A program made the position numbers and the translations under genes. The notes beneath the pieces are model-generated. The model made no database searches, was not told where the DNA came from, and saw only the letters and a list, made by a program, of their open reading frames with translations. Shown piece after piece: positions 15,413-23,667 of a stretch of DNA of 35,377 bases (position 1 is its first letter; each line of letters starts with the position of its first letter). This DNA is from Paracoccaceae bacterium. Lineage in GTDB: Bacteria; Pseudomonadota; Alphaproteobacteria; Rhodobacterales; Rhodobacteraceae. The stretch is taken from NCBI GenBank assembly GCA_024227475.1, contig JAAEUI010000118.1, forward strand, positions 1 through 35,377. Direction: 5' to 3'.

Positions 15413-15431
15413 TTCCTACTCTAAGTAGAAA
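15413..15431. promoter_or_regulatory. Dyad in the leader of the acyltransferase gene
   Basis: TTCCTAC-TCTAA-GTAGAAA is a 19-base inverted repeat (6 of 7 pairs match). It lies about 25-45 bases downstream of the -10 of the promoter proposed at 15454-15484, a position where a bound repressor could block transcription. No regulator is assigned. Confidence 0.35.
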
Positions 15432-15453
15432 GCCTGGCCAAAGTGTTGCACAG

Positions 15454-15484
15454 ATAATAGCATTTTTACGTTAACTTGAGGCAA
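15454..15484 (-). promoter_or_regulatory. Candidate promoter with 19-base spacer for the acyltransferase-Hint pair
   Basis: On the minus strand TTGCCT (15484-15479) and TATTAT (15459-15454) are separated by 19 bases that begin CAAGTTAAC. A 19-base spacer is characteristic of promoters activated by MerR-family proteins, and CCTCAAGTTAAC equals one half of the E. coli SoxR box. The other half is not conserved. The leader to the acyltransferase start would be about 180 bases. Confidence 0.4.
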
Positions 15485-15507
15485 GTTGATGTGGATGTCG
15501 CCGGTTA
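15471..15507 (-). repeat. 37-base dispersed repeat, copy 1
   Basis: Matches 20305-20341 at 32 of the first 36 positions. It begins 24 bases downstream of the yidD stop codon (in minus-strand sense) and includes the -35 of the promoter proposed here. On the plus strand it contains AACTTG-AGG-CAAGTT, a perfect short dyad. Confidence 0.7.
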
Positions 15508-15530
15508 ATAATGCTGATACTCCTCAGACC

Positions 15531-15752
15531 CTAGTCAGGTACGTTATCAATCCCGGACTTGCCCCAAGGGTGGCAGCGGGCGATCCGCCGCGCTGCCAGC
15601 CAGCTGCCCTTGATCCCGCCATGCTTTTGCAAGGCTTCCAGCGCGTAGGCCGAACAGGTCGGCTGATAGCGGCAGCCATGGCCGACGTAGGAGGAAAAGG
15701 TCAGGCGATAAGCGCGGACGGGAAGGGAGAGAAGGAAAGCGAGGGGGGTCAT
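15531..15752 (-). CDS. yidD: Membrane protein insertion efficiency factor YidD
   Basis: A 73-residue small protein of the YidD (UPF0161) family, an inner-membrane-associated helper of YidC-dependent insertion. Conserved motifs are [15 protein letters not shown] and the second block [10 protein letters not shown]. The N-terminal segment [18 protein letters not shown] is the amphipathic membrane-associating part. ATG 15752 overlaps the rnpA stop codon by 4 bases and is preferred to a TTG at 15788. The canonical order rpmH-rnpA-yidD is kept, but yidC is not next: it is about 6.5 kb away on the same strand. Confidence 0.95.
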   Translation of the reverse strand: MTPLAFLLSLPVRAYRLTFSSYVGHGCRYQPTCSAYALEALQKHGGIKGSWLAARRIARCHPWGKSGIDNVPD

Positions 15753-16162
15753 GCTGATGATGCTCCATGCAACTTCTCCAGTGCCCAACGCAGATCGTCC
15801 TGCATCTGAGCAAAGTCCCGTGCCGCGGTGACCTCAGCTCGGCCAATCAACACATAGTCCCAGCCCGCCTGCCCGTGCTTCGGCAGCACCAGCCTCACAA
15901 TTTCGCGCAAACGGCGCTTGGCCCGGTTGCGGGCAACGGCGTTGCCGACTTTCTTGGAACAGGTAAAGCCGACACGGATCGAATCGGTATCGTCTTTGCG
16001 GTGGCGCGCCTGCAGCAGGAAAGCTTTGGTGCCGCAACGCTGGCCCCGGTTGGCGGCAAGGAAGTCAGCGCGTTTGCGAAGGACCTCCAGACAAACGGAA
16101 ACCGCCGGCGGCAGATCACCGGTGCCCTGGTGGTCACCCCGTGTCGCCTCCGGCGGTTTCAT
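15749..16162 (-). CDS. rnpA: Ribonuclease P protein component RnpA
   Basis: A 137-residue basic protein that assists the RNase P RNA in processing tRNA 5' ends. The family signature is [20 protein letters not shown] followed by RRLREIVR, the RNA-binding helix region. [20 protein letters not shown] is the usual N-terminal strand region. It is slightly longer than E. coli RnpA (119), with extra residues at the N-terminus before LEVLRKR. It follows rpmH by 29 bases and overlaps yidD by 4. Confidence 0.95.
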   Translation of the reverse strand: MKPPEATRGDHQGTGDLPPAVSVCLEVLRKRADFLAANRGQRCGTKAFLLQARHRKDDTDSIRVGFTCSKKVGNAVARNRAKRRLREIVRLVLPKHGQAGWDYVLIGRAEVTAARDFAQMQDDLRWALEKLHGASSA

Positions 16163-16191
16163 ATCTAAAGGGCCTTTTGGTCAGGTGGCGC

Positions 16192-16326
16192 TTATGCGGA
16201 CAGCTCTTTACGGCCGTGGACGCGACGGCGGTTCAGAATCTTGCGGCCAGCTTTGGTGGCCATGCGCGCGCGGAAACCGTGGCGGTTCTTGCGAACCCGG
16301 TTGCTCGGCTGGAATGTGCGTTTCAT
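16192..16326 (-). CDS. rpmH: 50S ribosomal protein L34
   Basis: A 44-residue protein translated from ATG 16326: it starts [20 protein letters not shown] and ends GRKELSA, the full length and pattern of bacterial L34 ([16 protein letters not shown] and [10 protein letters not shown] blocks). A ribosome binding site, CAGGAG, lies 6 bases upstream. It is the first gene of the rpmH-rnpA-yidD operon and has a clear promoter at 16393-16421. Confidence 0.98.
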   Translation of the reverse strand: MKRTFQPSNRVRKNRHGFRARMATKAGRKILNRRRVHGRKELSA

Positions 16327-16392
16327 GTCGATCTCCTGATCGGAAAGCCCAAATCCCGGATGGATTCGAAGGCCGGTTATCTCGAGAGCTGT

Positions 16393-16421
16393 TCTTTAGG
16401 GGCTGTTTGCAGCTAAGTCAA
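16393..16421 (-). promoter_or_regulatory. Promoter of rpmH-rnpA-yidD
   Basis: On the minus strand TTGACT (16421-16416) and TAAAGA (16398-16393) are separated by exactly 17 bases. This is close to the housekeeping consensus, 67 bases upstream of the rpmH ATG, in the 269-base divergent region with the TVP38 gene. Confidence 0.65.
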
Positions 16422-16595
16422 TTCGCAAACCCGAGGTTTTGGTGCAACATTTGTCGATTTTTTTGCGCTTTTACGTTTCTGAAATGAAACATTGGCTCTC
16501 TTCGGATCAAGGCCACGTGAACAGGGTTTCCTTTGCTGTGGTGAATAGCGCACATACAAACACACCCACGGCCCAAGAGCGCTAAGGAGTCCTTA

Positions 16596-17339
16596 ATGGA
16601 CGGATCTACGGGAAAACAACCGATTACTCTGCGAAAACTGCTGCCGCTGCTGATTATACTTTTTGTGGCCGTCGTGGGGTTTTTCGGATTGCAGGAGATA
16701 TTCAGCTTTGAGGCCCTGCGCGACAACCGGGAAATGCTGATCGGCTGGCGGGACAACAACTACCTGCTGGCGGTGCTGACCTATATCGCGATCTACATAG
16801 CAGTCGTGGCCTTCAGCCTGCCGGGGGCTGCCGTTATGACCCTGACCGGCGGATTCCTGTTTGGGGTGTTGGCCGGGGCGCTGTTTGCAGTACTTGCGGC
16901 CACTTTAGGTGCCATTGTTATCTTCCTTGCAGCGAAAACTGGACTGGGGGATGCACTGCACGAGAAAATGCATGCGAAAGCAGGAAAAGGCGGTGTTCTG
17001 GCCAAAATCGAGGCGGGCCTGAACGAAAACGAAACCAGTTACCTTTTGCTTATGCGGCTCGTGCCGGTCATCCCTTTTTTTATCGCCAATCTGGCCCCGG
17101 CGTTCCTGGGGGTGAAATGGCGCAATTTTGCCTGGACCACTTTTTTCGGGATCATGCCCGGTGGAGTGGTTTACAGTTCGGTCGGGGCCGGGCTGGGAGA
17201 TGTGTTTGCGGCGGGAGAAACACCTGATTTGGGAATCATTTTCGAACTACACATTCTGGGCCCGATACTCGGGCTTTGCGCATTGGCAGCGCTGCCGATC
17301 GTGATCAGGGTTATAAGAAAAGATAAGGGAACCCTTTGA
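16596..17339 (+). CDS. TVP38/TMEM64 family membrane protein
   Basis: A 247-residue polytopic inner-membrane protein of the SNARE-associated/DedA-related family. The first helix is LLPLLIILFVAVVGFFGL; the conserved family core is FSLPGAAVMTLTGGFLFG and, later, LLLMRLVPVIPFFIANLAPA and FAWTTFFGIMPGGVVYSSVG. Function in bacteria is poorly defined; relatives affect membrane lipid transport or proton-coupled processes. The ribosome binding site AAGGA is inside a 13-base palindrome (16583-16595) immediately before the ATG. The stop shares one base with the start of the flavoprotein gene, and this pairing is recurrent in bacteria, suggesting joint function. Confidence 0.9.
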   Translation: MDGSTGKQPITLRKLLPLLIILFVAVVGFFGLQEIFSFEALRDNREMLIGWRDNNYLLAVLTYIAIYIAVVAFSLPGAAVMTLTGGFLFGVLAGALFAVLAATLGAIVIFLAAKTGLGDALHEKMHAKAGKGGVLAKIEAGLNENETSYLLLMRLVPVIPFFIANLAPAFLGVKWRNFAWTTFFGIMPGGVVYSSVGAGLGDVFAAGETPDLGIIFELHILGPILGLCALAALPIVIRVIRKDKGTL

Positions 17340-18757
17340 TGGGCGGGCGTATTGAAACTGACTTGTGCATCATCGGCGGCGGGTCGGGTGGTCTGTCTGT
17401 TGCTGCCGGAGCGGCGCAGATGGGCGCTGACGTGGTGCTGCTGGAAGGCCACAAAATGGGCGGCGACTGCTTGAATTATGGCTGTGTCCCCTCAAAAGCT
17501 CTGATTGCGGCGGGCAAACATGCCCATGCAATGACAACGGGGGCACCTTTCGGGATCTCACCGGCGCAGCCGCAGGTGGATTATGCTGCGGCCAAGGACC
17601 ACGTGCGATCGGTCATTGCCGGGATTGAGCCCCACGACAGTGTAGAGCGGTTTGAAGGTCTGGGTGTCAAAGTGATTACTGAGTTTGGTGCTTTCATTTC
17701 CCCGACAGAAGTTCAGGCAGGGGAAACGGTGATCAAAGCCCGGCGATTTGTGATTGCGACCGGATCACGCCCGTTTGTTCCGCCAATCCCGGGGCTGGAT
17801 ACGGTTTCGTACTTCACCAACGAAGACATCTTTGATCTGCGCGAACTTCCTGGCCACCTTATCGTCATCGGCGGTGGGCCGATTGGCATGGAACTGGCGC
17901 AGGCGCACGTGCGGCTGGGCAGTAAAGTGACGGTGCTGGAGGGACTGACAGCACTTGGCAAGGATGATCCAGAGCTGGTGGCGATTGCGCTGGAAAGGAT
18001 TCGCAGTGAGGGGGTTGAGGTCATCGAAGGGGCGATGGCGTCAGAGGTTTTGGGTGGGCCCGGAGCCATTGAGGTGCGCACCAAAAATGGTGCCAACTTC
18101 AAGGGAACGCATTTGCTGATGGCTGTCGGGCGAAGGCCGAATGTGGAGAAACTCAATCTGGAAACGGCCGGTATAGAGCCAACGCGCGGAGGCATTAAAG
18201 TTGACGCGCATCTGAAGACTTCGAACAAACGGGTTTACGCAATTGGCGATGTTGCTGCAGGCCTGCAATTCACCCACGTAGCAGGATACCACGCGGGTGT
18301 TGTCATCAAGTCAGCGCTGTTCGGCCTGCCGTCCAAAACCACGACAAAGCACATACCATGGGCGACATATACCGACCCGGAGATCGCACAGGTTGGGTTG
18401 ACCGAGGCGGAAGCGCGCGAACAGCACGGCAACCGGCTGGACGTGGTGCGGTTTGACTACGCCGAGAATGACAGGGCGCGAACGGAACTGGCGACCACCG
18501 GGATGATCAAAGTGATGGTGGTAAAAGGCCGCCCGGTGGGGGCATCGATCGTCGGGGCGCAAGCGGGCGAGCTGATCCAGATCTGGGCACTGGCCATTGT
18601 CAATGGTTTGAAAATGCGCGCGGTAGCAGCGATGGTGTCGCCTTATCCGACGCTGGGAGAAATCAATAAACGGGCGGCGGGACAGTATTTTGCGCCGCGG
18701 TTGTTTGAGAGCAAATGGGTAAAGCTGTGGATAGGGATAGTGCAGAAATTCAGGTAG
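17339..18757 (+). CDS. MerA-like FAD-dependent pyridine nucleotide-disulfide oxidoreductase
   Basis: A 472-residue class I flavoprotein disulfide reductase. The FAD-binding motif is IIGGGSGGLSVAAG near the N-terminus, the redox-active pair is Cys44/Cys49 in GGDCLNYGCVPSKAL, the NAD(P)H motif is IVIGGGPIGMELAQAHVRLG, and the second FAD motif is VYAIGDVAAG. In the dimerisation domain the segment PYPTLGE carries Tyr436 where lipoamide dehydrogenases have the catalytic His, so it resembles the MerA-like group rather than true Lpd. No heavy-metal HMA domain or C-terminal Cys pair, so it is not a complete mercuric reductase. ATG 17339 overlaps the TVP38 stop. Confidence 0.88.
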   Translation: MGGRIETDLCIIGGGSGGLSVAAGAAQMGADVVLLEGHKMGGDCLNYGCVPSKALIAAGKHAHAMTTGAPFGISPAQPQVDYAAAKDHVRSVIAGIEPHDSVERFEGLGVKVITEFGAFISPTEVQAGETVIKARRFVIATGSRPFVPPIPGLDTVSYFTNEDIFDLRELPGHLIVIGGGPIGMELAQAHVRLGSKVTVLEGLTALGKDDPELVAIALERIRSEGVEVIEGAMASEVLGGPGAIEVRTKNGANFKGTHLLMAVGRRPNVEKLNLETAGIEPTRGGIKVDAHLKTSNKRVYAIGDVAAGLQFTHVAGYHAGVVIKSALFGLPSKTTTKHIPWATYTDPEIAQVGLTEAEAREQHGNRLDVVRFDYAENDRARTELATTGMIKVMVVKGRPVGASIVGAQAGELIQIWALAIVNGLKMRAVAAMVSPYPTLGEINKRAAGQYFAPRLFESKWVKLWIGIVQKFR

Positions 18758-18851
18758 CGGGTTAAAGCGGAATGTTACCGATGAGTAAATTGCCAACTTG
18801 CCGTGTTTACAAAGCGTTACTAACTTGGCGAGACAACCGTTAGGGGAAGGT

Positions 18852-20243
18852 ATGTTTGTAAAATCACTATCAGGGCGCTTCCTGCTGCTGACGATCATTT
18901 TCGTCATGCTGGCAGAGGTCCTGATATTTGTGCCTTCGGTTGCCCGATTTCGTGAGGACTATCTGCAGGAACGGCTGGAGCGGGGGCAAATAGCATCGCT
19001 GGCACTGCTGGCGACTCCGAACGACATGGTCGAACCGGCGCTGGAGGCAGAGCTTTTGGAAAATGCCGGGGTTCTGAACATCGTTTTGCGGCGCGATGAG
19101 ATGCGCGAGTTGATCCTGTCGATGCCGATGCCTGCCACGGTGGACAAGGATTATGACCTTCGCGGCGCCAGTGCTTGGACGCTGATCCATGATGTTTTTG
19201 AAACCATGATTGGGGACGGAGAGCGGGTGATCCGGGTGATCGGTGCGCCGGTCAAGGGTGCTGGGTTGCTGATCGAGGTGGCGATGGACGAGCGGCCTCT
19301 TCGCGCAGCGATTATCGATTATGGATTGCGAATTCTAACACTTTCCGCGGTGATTTCGATAACGACTGCAATTCTGTTGTTTCTTGCGGTGCGGCTGTTT
19401 GTTGTGCGACCCATCGACCGCCTCGTGGGCCAGATAAAAGCCTATGGTGATGCGCCGGAGGACGCGCGGCGGATCATTCAGCCTCAGGCCGGGGTGACGG
19501 AGTTGTTCGAAGCGGAAACCGCACTGCAATCCATGCAGGGGCAGTTGAGCCAATCGCTGCGCCAAAAGCAGCGGCTGGCGGCATTAGGGTCTGCGGTTTC
19601 GAAAATCAGCCACGATTTGCGCAACATTCTGACCACGGCGCAACTTCTTGCTGACCGGATGGAGGTCAGTGAAGATCCACGAGTGCAGAAATCGGCCCCC
19701 AAGCTGGTGAACTCGATCACTAGGGCGGTGAATCTCTGTGAGAATACGCTGAGCTTCGGCAAGGCTGAAGAATCCGCACCCGTGATCACCGAGTTTTCGA
19801 TGAAACACCTGCTGAACGATATTGTTGAAAGCGAGTTGCTTGCAGTTGGGGATGTGCCGATTTCTATCACCTCGCAGGTTGAAGGCGATGTTCAGATGGC
19901 AGCGGATCAGGAGCAGATTTACCGGGTGGTATCCAATCTTGTGCGTAACGCCCGCCAGGTGTTGGAATCCCGGCCTGAGGGCGGCAAAATCAGGCTAACC
20001 GGTGCGCAGGAACCGGATGCCTGGCTGGTGACCGTACAGGATGACGGCCCGGGGTTACCAGCCAAAGCACTTGATAACCTGTTCAAGCCGTTTCAGGGGT
20101 CTGTGCGTCAGGGTGGTTCCGGGCTTGGATTGGCAATCGCGGCGGAATTGGTGAATGGGCACGGTGGCAAGCTGGAGGTGCTGGAAACAACGCCGGAGGG
20201 GACGGTGTTTCGCGTCTGTTTGCCGAAGGACTCGCCTTCCTGA
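18852..20243 (+). CDS. Sensor histidine kinase (orphan)
   Basis: A 463-residue membrane kinase. Transmembrane segments lie at about 9-29 and 161-183, enclosing a periplasmic sensor region of about 130 residues. A HAMP-like linker (VRPIDRLVGQIKAYG) follows. The HisKA box has His254 in SKISHDLRNIL, and the ATPase domain shows the N box NLVRNARQVL (Asn366), G1 DDGPGLP and G2 GGSGLGLAIA. All catalytic motifs are intact. ATG 18852 has GGGGAAGG upstream. No response regulator is adjacent, so the partner is unknown. It follows the flavoprotein by 94 bases and could be read from that operon or its own promoter. Confidence 0.93.
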   Translation: MFVKSLSGRFLLLTIIFVMLAEVLIFVPSVARFREDYLQERLERGQIASLALLATPNDMVEPALEAELLENAGVLNIVLRRDEMRELILSMPMPATVDKDYDLRGASAWTLIHDVFETMIGDGERVIRVIGAPVKGAGLLIEVAMDERPLRAAIIDYGLRILTLSAVISITTAILLFLAVRLFVVRPIDRLVGQIKAYGDAPEDARRIIQPQAGVTELFEAETALQSMQGQLSQSLRQKQRLAALGSAVSKISHDLRNILTTAQLLADRMEVSEDPRVQKSAPKLVNSITRAVNLCENTLSFGKAEESAPVITEFSMKHLLNDIVESELLAVGDVPISITSQVEGDVQMAADQEQIYRVVSNLVRNARQVLESRPEGGKIRLTGAQEPDAWLVTVQDDGPGLPAKALDNLFKPFQGSVRQGGSGLGLAIAAELVNGHGGKLEVLETTPEGTVFRVCLPKDSPS

Positions 20244-20304
20244 AATGAATTCGGTTTGAAGGGGGCAGCAGTCGTGACCGTTGCGGCCTTATAGCGCCTC
20301 TGCA

Positions 20305-20341
20305 TTAACCTGAGGCAAGTTGATGTAGAAATCGCCGGTTT
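20305..20341 (-). repeat. 37-base dispersed repeat, copy 2
   Basis: Matches 15471-15507 at 32 of the first 36 positions. It begins 14 bases after the stop codon of the GDYXXLXY gene in minus-strand sense, between convergent genes. It also carries TTGCCT (20318-20313), with TATAAG 19 bases further on (20293-20288), so any transcript would run antisense to the histidine kinase 3' end. Confidence 0.7.
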
Positions 20342-20354
20342 AGGGGTCTGTGAC

Positions 20355-20948
20355 CTAAAGTAAAGGTTCCAGATAAACCTTCTCGCCGTCAACCGTGATC
20401 CCCTTGATCACGCCATTCCCGGCCTCGTCCAGAGCCAGGATGACGCCCAACTTCTGGTCGCGCCGCAACTTCTCCAGGCGTTTGGCCTCCAGTTTCGGCG
20501 CGAAATAGCGGTCAAAGGGGAAATCAATGCGGATACTGGTTTCGTCTCGTGGCGCGACCGCGCCCAAGCTGTTTGCCACCGGGGCCTGCGAATGAAATTC
20601 GGAAGTCCCCCGGATCACCGGCCCAGTCAGGTTTTCGGGGAATGTTGGGCTGACGGATTTGGCGGTGGCGAAAAACCCGTCACCCTCTTGCAATTCTACA
20701 AAGACCGGCTTGCCGTAGTCGAAATCGCCGGAAACGGTCACTTCTTTCATCTCTAACGTGCTGATCTCCAACTGGAGCGTTACGTAGTGCCCACGAAACA
20801 GATCGCGAGGATCGATGAAGCCGGTGGCCAGTAAAACTTCGCGTCCGCTTTGCAGGGCTTGTGCCCGGTCCCAGATCATTTTGCCAAGCGCACCAACCTG
20901 CACCATGGCGGCTGCGGCGCCGCCGATAAGAAAGCCGCGCCGGATCAT
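20355..20948 (-). CDS. GDYXXLXY domain-containing protein
   Basis: A 197-residue protein of the GDYXXLXY family, usually encoded next to DUF2157 proteins, as here. It has an N-terminal hydrophobic stretch after Arg-Arg (MIRRGFLIGGAAAAMVQVGA), possibly a membrane anchor or signal. The name motif appears as FRGHYVTLQL (residues 51-60; His replaces Asp), and a second repeat-like region includes FPFDRYFAPKLEAKRLE. The C-terminus, ITVDGEKVYLEPLL, is typical. Function unknown. The start overlaps the DUF2157 stop by 4 bases. Confidence 0.85.
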   Translation of the reverse strand: MIRRGFLIGGAAAAMVQVGALGKMIWDRAQALQSGREVLLATGFIDPRDLFRGHYVTLQLEISTLEMKEVTVSGDFDYGKPVFVELQEGDGFFATAKSVSPTFPENLTGPVIRGTSEFHSQAPVANSLGAVAPRDETSIRIDFPFDRYFAPKLEAKRLEKLRRDQKLGVILALDEAGNGVIKGITVDGEKVYLEPLL

Positions 20949-22225
20949 GACTCACCCTCTGGCTTGCGCATCATGCGCGGTACGATGAACACCCCTGCCA
21001 GTAGGGATATCCCGGCGACCAGATAGAAAGCCGCCGTTCCGATTAGCGTGCCGATGGTGACGAAGTAGATCAGCATCATCATCCCGGCGAACCCGATGAA
21101 GCCCAGCACGGTGACAGGGCGATACTCAAGCCGCCAGCCCATACGGATCACCCAGATGGTGAAGGCCAGAAGGTACGCCTCAAGCAGGAACGGAACGTCG
21201 CGGGCGAGGACCTGGAGAATCAGCGCAAGCAGGGTTGCTGCCCCCGCAATCATCAGGTCGTAGGTATTTTCGTTTGTTTCAGACCGCGCCAGAAACGCCA
21301 GCACAGTGCAGAATAGGACCGCTGGCACCCCGAAATGCGGCGCGTAGGTCAGCGCGAGTTGCATTTCCTCGGGCCGCGTCTCCTGTGCCATTGCGTACCA
21401 TATCAGCATCAGTCCGCCCAGTGTCAGCAAAACGTAGATCATCGCTGACCGTTCAAAACCCAGGAACCACTGCCGCCCGCCCTCGGACCAGAGCGCTGCA
21501 CTGATCGTAGCGAAACTTGCGAAAAGGGCCGCAGCAAAGAAAAGGCCGTTTTCTTCTTCAATATAGAATACCGTATTGGTCAAGGTCCAGGCTCCCAGGC
21601 CCAGCAAGATCAGATGGCCGACAAAACGGCTTTTGAGCCAGCGTGCCAGTGCGGCGCAGATGGCGAGGTAAATCAGGTAGGCAAAATCCGGATCATAGGT
21701 GTTGCGGAACAGGTCGAGTTCCAGAAAGGTCCAGACAGTGATCAGCATCACTGCGAAACCAAGGGCCGGGACAGATGCGGTGCAGGCAGCGGCCAGCAGG
21801 GTTCCCATGGCCCAGAGCCAGGTGGCGTCCTTCGGTTCGCCCTGGATGTGATAAATCTGACTGACCAGCATGATGCCCGCCCCGAAAAACGCGCAGGCCA
21901 GCAGAACAAAACTCTGTGCCAGCCAGGGATGGCCGCGGGCCTGAAACACCCCGGCAGCAACCCAGGCCGCAATCAATGTGCCGAAGGTCAGGCCGACGCG
22001 GGTGAGCCGGGTCATTTCCTCCCAGTTTGCCGCAACGAAAGTGACTGCCCCGAAACCAAGGCAGATGACGCCAAGCAGGATGATGATCGACTGGAACGAC
22101 CTGGCCGGGGGCTGGTTGGCGAGATCAGCGTTCAGGGTTTCTGCTGTAGCCGGGTCGATCAGGCCACGCGCGCGCCAGTCATCGATGGCATTGCGCAGGG
22201 TGGATTGGCGGTTGAATACGGGCAT
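20945..22225 (-). CDS. DUF2157 domain-containing membrane protein
   Basis: A 426-residue polytopic inner-membrane protein. The N-terminal soluble part (about 1-40, WRARGLIDPATAETLNADL) is the DUF2157 hallmark that resembles a short helical domain; about ten or more hydrophobic segments follow, starting with FQSIIILLGVICLGFGAVTF. It ends in a basic tail (PRMMRKPEGES). Function unknown; with the coupled GDYXXLXY protein it forms a recurrent two-gene unit. No specialised motifs for transport or catalysis are visible. Confidence 0.88.
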   Translation of the reverse strand: MPVFNRQSTLRNAIDDWRARGLIDPATAETLNADLANQPPARSFQSIIILLGVICLGFGAVTFVAANWEEMTRLTRVGLTFGTLIAAWVAAGVFQARGHPWLAQSFVLLACAFFGAGIMLVSQIYHIQGEPKDATWLWAMGTLLAAACTASVPALGFAVMLITVWTFLELDLFRNTYDPDFAYLIYLAICAALARWLKSRFVGHLILLGLGAWTLTNTVFYIEEENGLFFAAALFASFATISAALWSEGGRQWFLGFERSAMIYVLLTLGGLMLIWYAMAQETRPEEMQLALTYAPHFGVPAVLFCTVLAFLARSETNENTYDLMIAGAATLLALILQVLARDVPFLLEAYLLAFTIWVIRMGWRLEYRPVTVLGFIGFAGMMMLIYFVTIGTLIGTAAFYLVAGISLLAGVFIVPRMMRKPEGES

Positions 22226-22415
22226 CTGAATAACCGGTTGTTTGGCTGGCAGCCTAGGAGAGCGGGGGCGGAATGCAAGGGGACGTCGCTGGTAAAAGTT
22301 AACTATTTGTTAATGAGCGATTTTATCCAAACTTGGTTTGGAGGTGTCCGAAACTCAACTCCTGAATCTCGTTGCGAATGCGGGGCAGAGAACGGCTTTG
22401 CTGGCCGTTCGAGGG

Positions 22416-22447
22416 GCAATTCGCCCGCAGGTTTTTTTGCGAATTGC
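22416..22447 (-). terminator. Inverted repeat after trpS, possible terminator
   Basis: GCAATTCGC (22416-22424) pairs perfectly with GCGAATTGC (22439-22447) around a 14-base loop. It begins 12 bases after the trpS stop codon in minus-strand sense. A second small stem, AACGGC/GCCGTT, follows at about 22391-22409. The T/A run is in the loop rather than after the stem, so this could be mRNA 3'-end protection rather than intrinsic termination. Confidence 0.4.
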
Positions 22448-22458
22448 AAGCAAAAGAA

Positions 22459-23481
22459 TCAACGCGAGCGAACCATTCCGACGATGTCGTAGGTTTGCGC
22501 CAGAATAGGCTCGGCGATTGCGGCGGCCCTGTCAGCACCTTTACCCAATACCCGGTCGATCTCGGTTACATCGGCCATCAGACGCGTCATTTCTTCGGTG
22601 ATCGGGGCCAGATGCGCCACCGCCAGATCCGCGAGTGCCGGTTTGAACTGGCCGAATTGCTGACCGGCCACGCAGGCCATCACTTGTTCAGGCGTTTTGC
22701 CATCAAGTGCCGCGTAGATGTTGATCAGGTTGCGCGCTTCGGGGCGACCGGCCAGATCGTCGAGGTTGTCGGGCAGCGGTTCGGGATCGGTTTTGGCCTT
22801 GCGGATTTTCTTCGCTATGGTGTCAGTATCATCCGTCATGTTGATCCGGCTGAGATCGGAGGGATCGGATTTCGACATTTTTTTGGTTCCGTCGCGCAGC
22901 GACATCACCCGTGTGGCGGCGCCGTCGATGATCGGTTCGGGTTCGGGAAAGAAATCCACTTTAAAGTCGTGGTTGAACTTGTTGGCGATATCGCGGGTCA
23001 GTTCGACGTGCTGTTTCTGGTCCTCGCCCACGGGCACATGGGTGGCGTGATAGGCAAGGATATCTGCTGCCATCAGTGAAGGGTAAGCATAAAGACCAAG
23101 AGAGGTTTTTTCGGCGTTCTTGCCAGCCTTATCCTTGAACTGGGTCATCCGGTTCATCCAACCCAGGCGGGCGACGCAGGAAAACACCCAGCCAAGTTCG
23201 GCATGGGCGGAAACCTGGCTCTGGTTGAACAGGATGGATTTGGCCGGGTCCAGACCGCAGGCGATATAGGCGGCGGCCAGTTCGCGGGTGTTGTGGCGCA
23301 GAGTCTCGGGGTCCTGCCAGACGGTGATGGCGTGCAGATCGACCATGCAATAGATCGTCTCGATTCCGGAATTCTGCATCTCGACAAAGCGTTTCACCGC
23401 GCCAAGGTAATTGCCCAGCGTCAGGTTGCCGGACGGCTGAATGCCGGAAAAAACGCGCGGTGTGTGTTTGGTTTCGCCCAT
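22459..23481 (-). CDS. trpS: Tryptophanyl-tRNA synthetase
   Basis: A 340-residue class Ic synthetase. The N-terminal [17 protein letters not shown] contains the HIGH-equivalent (TLGN), and [10 protein letters not shown] is the KMSKS loop that binds ATP. Substrate-binding regions such as [12 protein letters not shown] and [18 protein letters not shown] are intact. ATG 23481 ([13 protein letters not shown]) is preferred; an in-frame codon at 23550 would add 23 unusual residues. It is a single-gene unit in the minus orientation, with the rhomboid gene divergent upstream. Confidence 0.95.
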   Translation of the reverse strand: MGETKHTPRVFSGIQPSGNLTLGNYLGAVKRFVEMQNSGIETIYCMVDLHAITVWQDPETLRHNTRELAAAYIACGLDPAKSILFNQSQVSAHAELGWVFSCVARLGWMNRMTQFKDKAGKNAEKTSLGLYAYPSLMAADILAYHATHVPVGEDQKQHVELTRDIANKFNHDFKVDFFPEPEPIIDGAATRVMSLRDGTKKMSKSDPSDLSRINMTDDTDTIAKKIRKAKTDPEPLPDNLDDLAGRPEARNLINIYAALDGKTPEQVMACVAGQQFGQFKPALADLAVAHLAPITEEMTRLMADVTEIDRVLGKGADRAAAIAEPILAQTYDIVGMVRSR

Positions 23482-23667
23482 GGCGCAAAACTCCGTCTTA
23501 TGCGTTTGGTTTTCGGTCTGGTTCAGACTGAAAACCAAACGTTGGTACAAGTATTTAGTGTGTCAGCGTTTCGCACTTTCCTTGTTCGACAAGCAAATCA
23601 CGAAACGCCCTAGTTAGCCCCGCGCCTTATCGCTATATGGAGCGCAGACGTCAACACAGGGCTTCCA

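Noticed and set aside
17339-18757. True mercuric reductase
   Set aside because: No N-terminal metal-binding domain and no C-terminal vicinal Cys pair; only the core resembles MerA.
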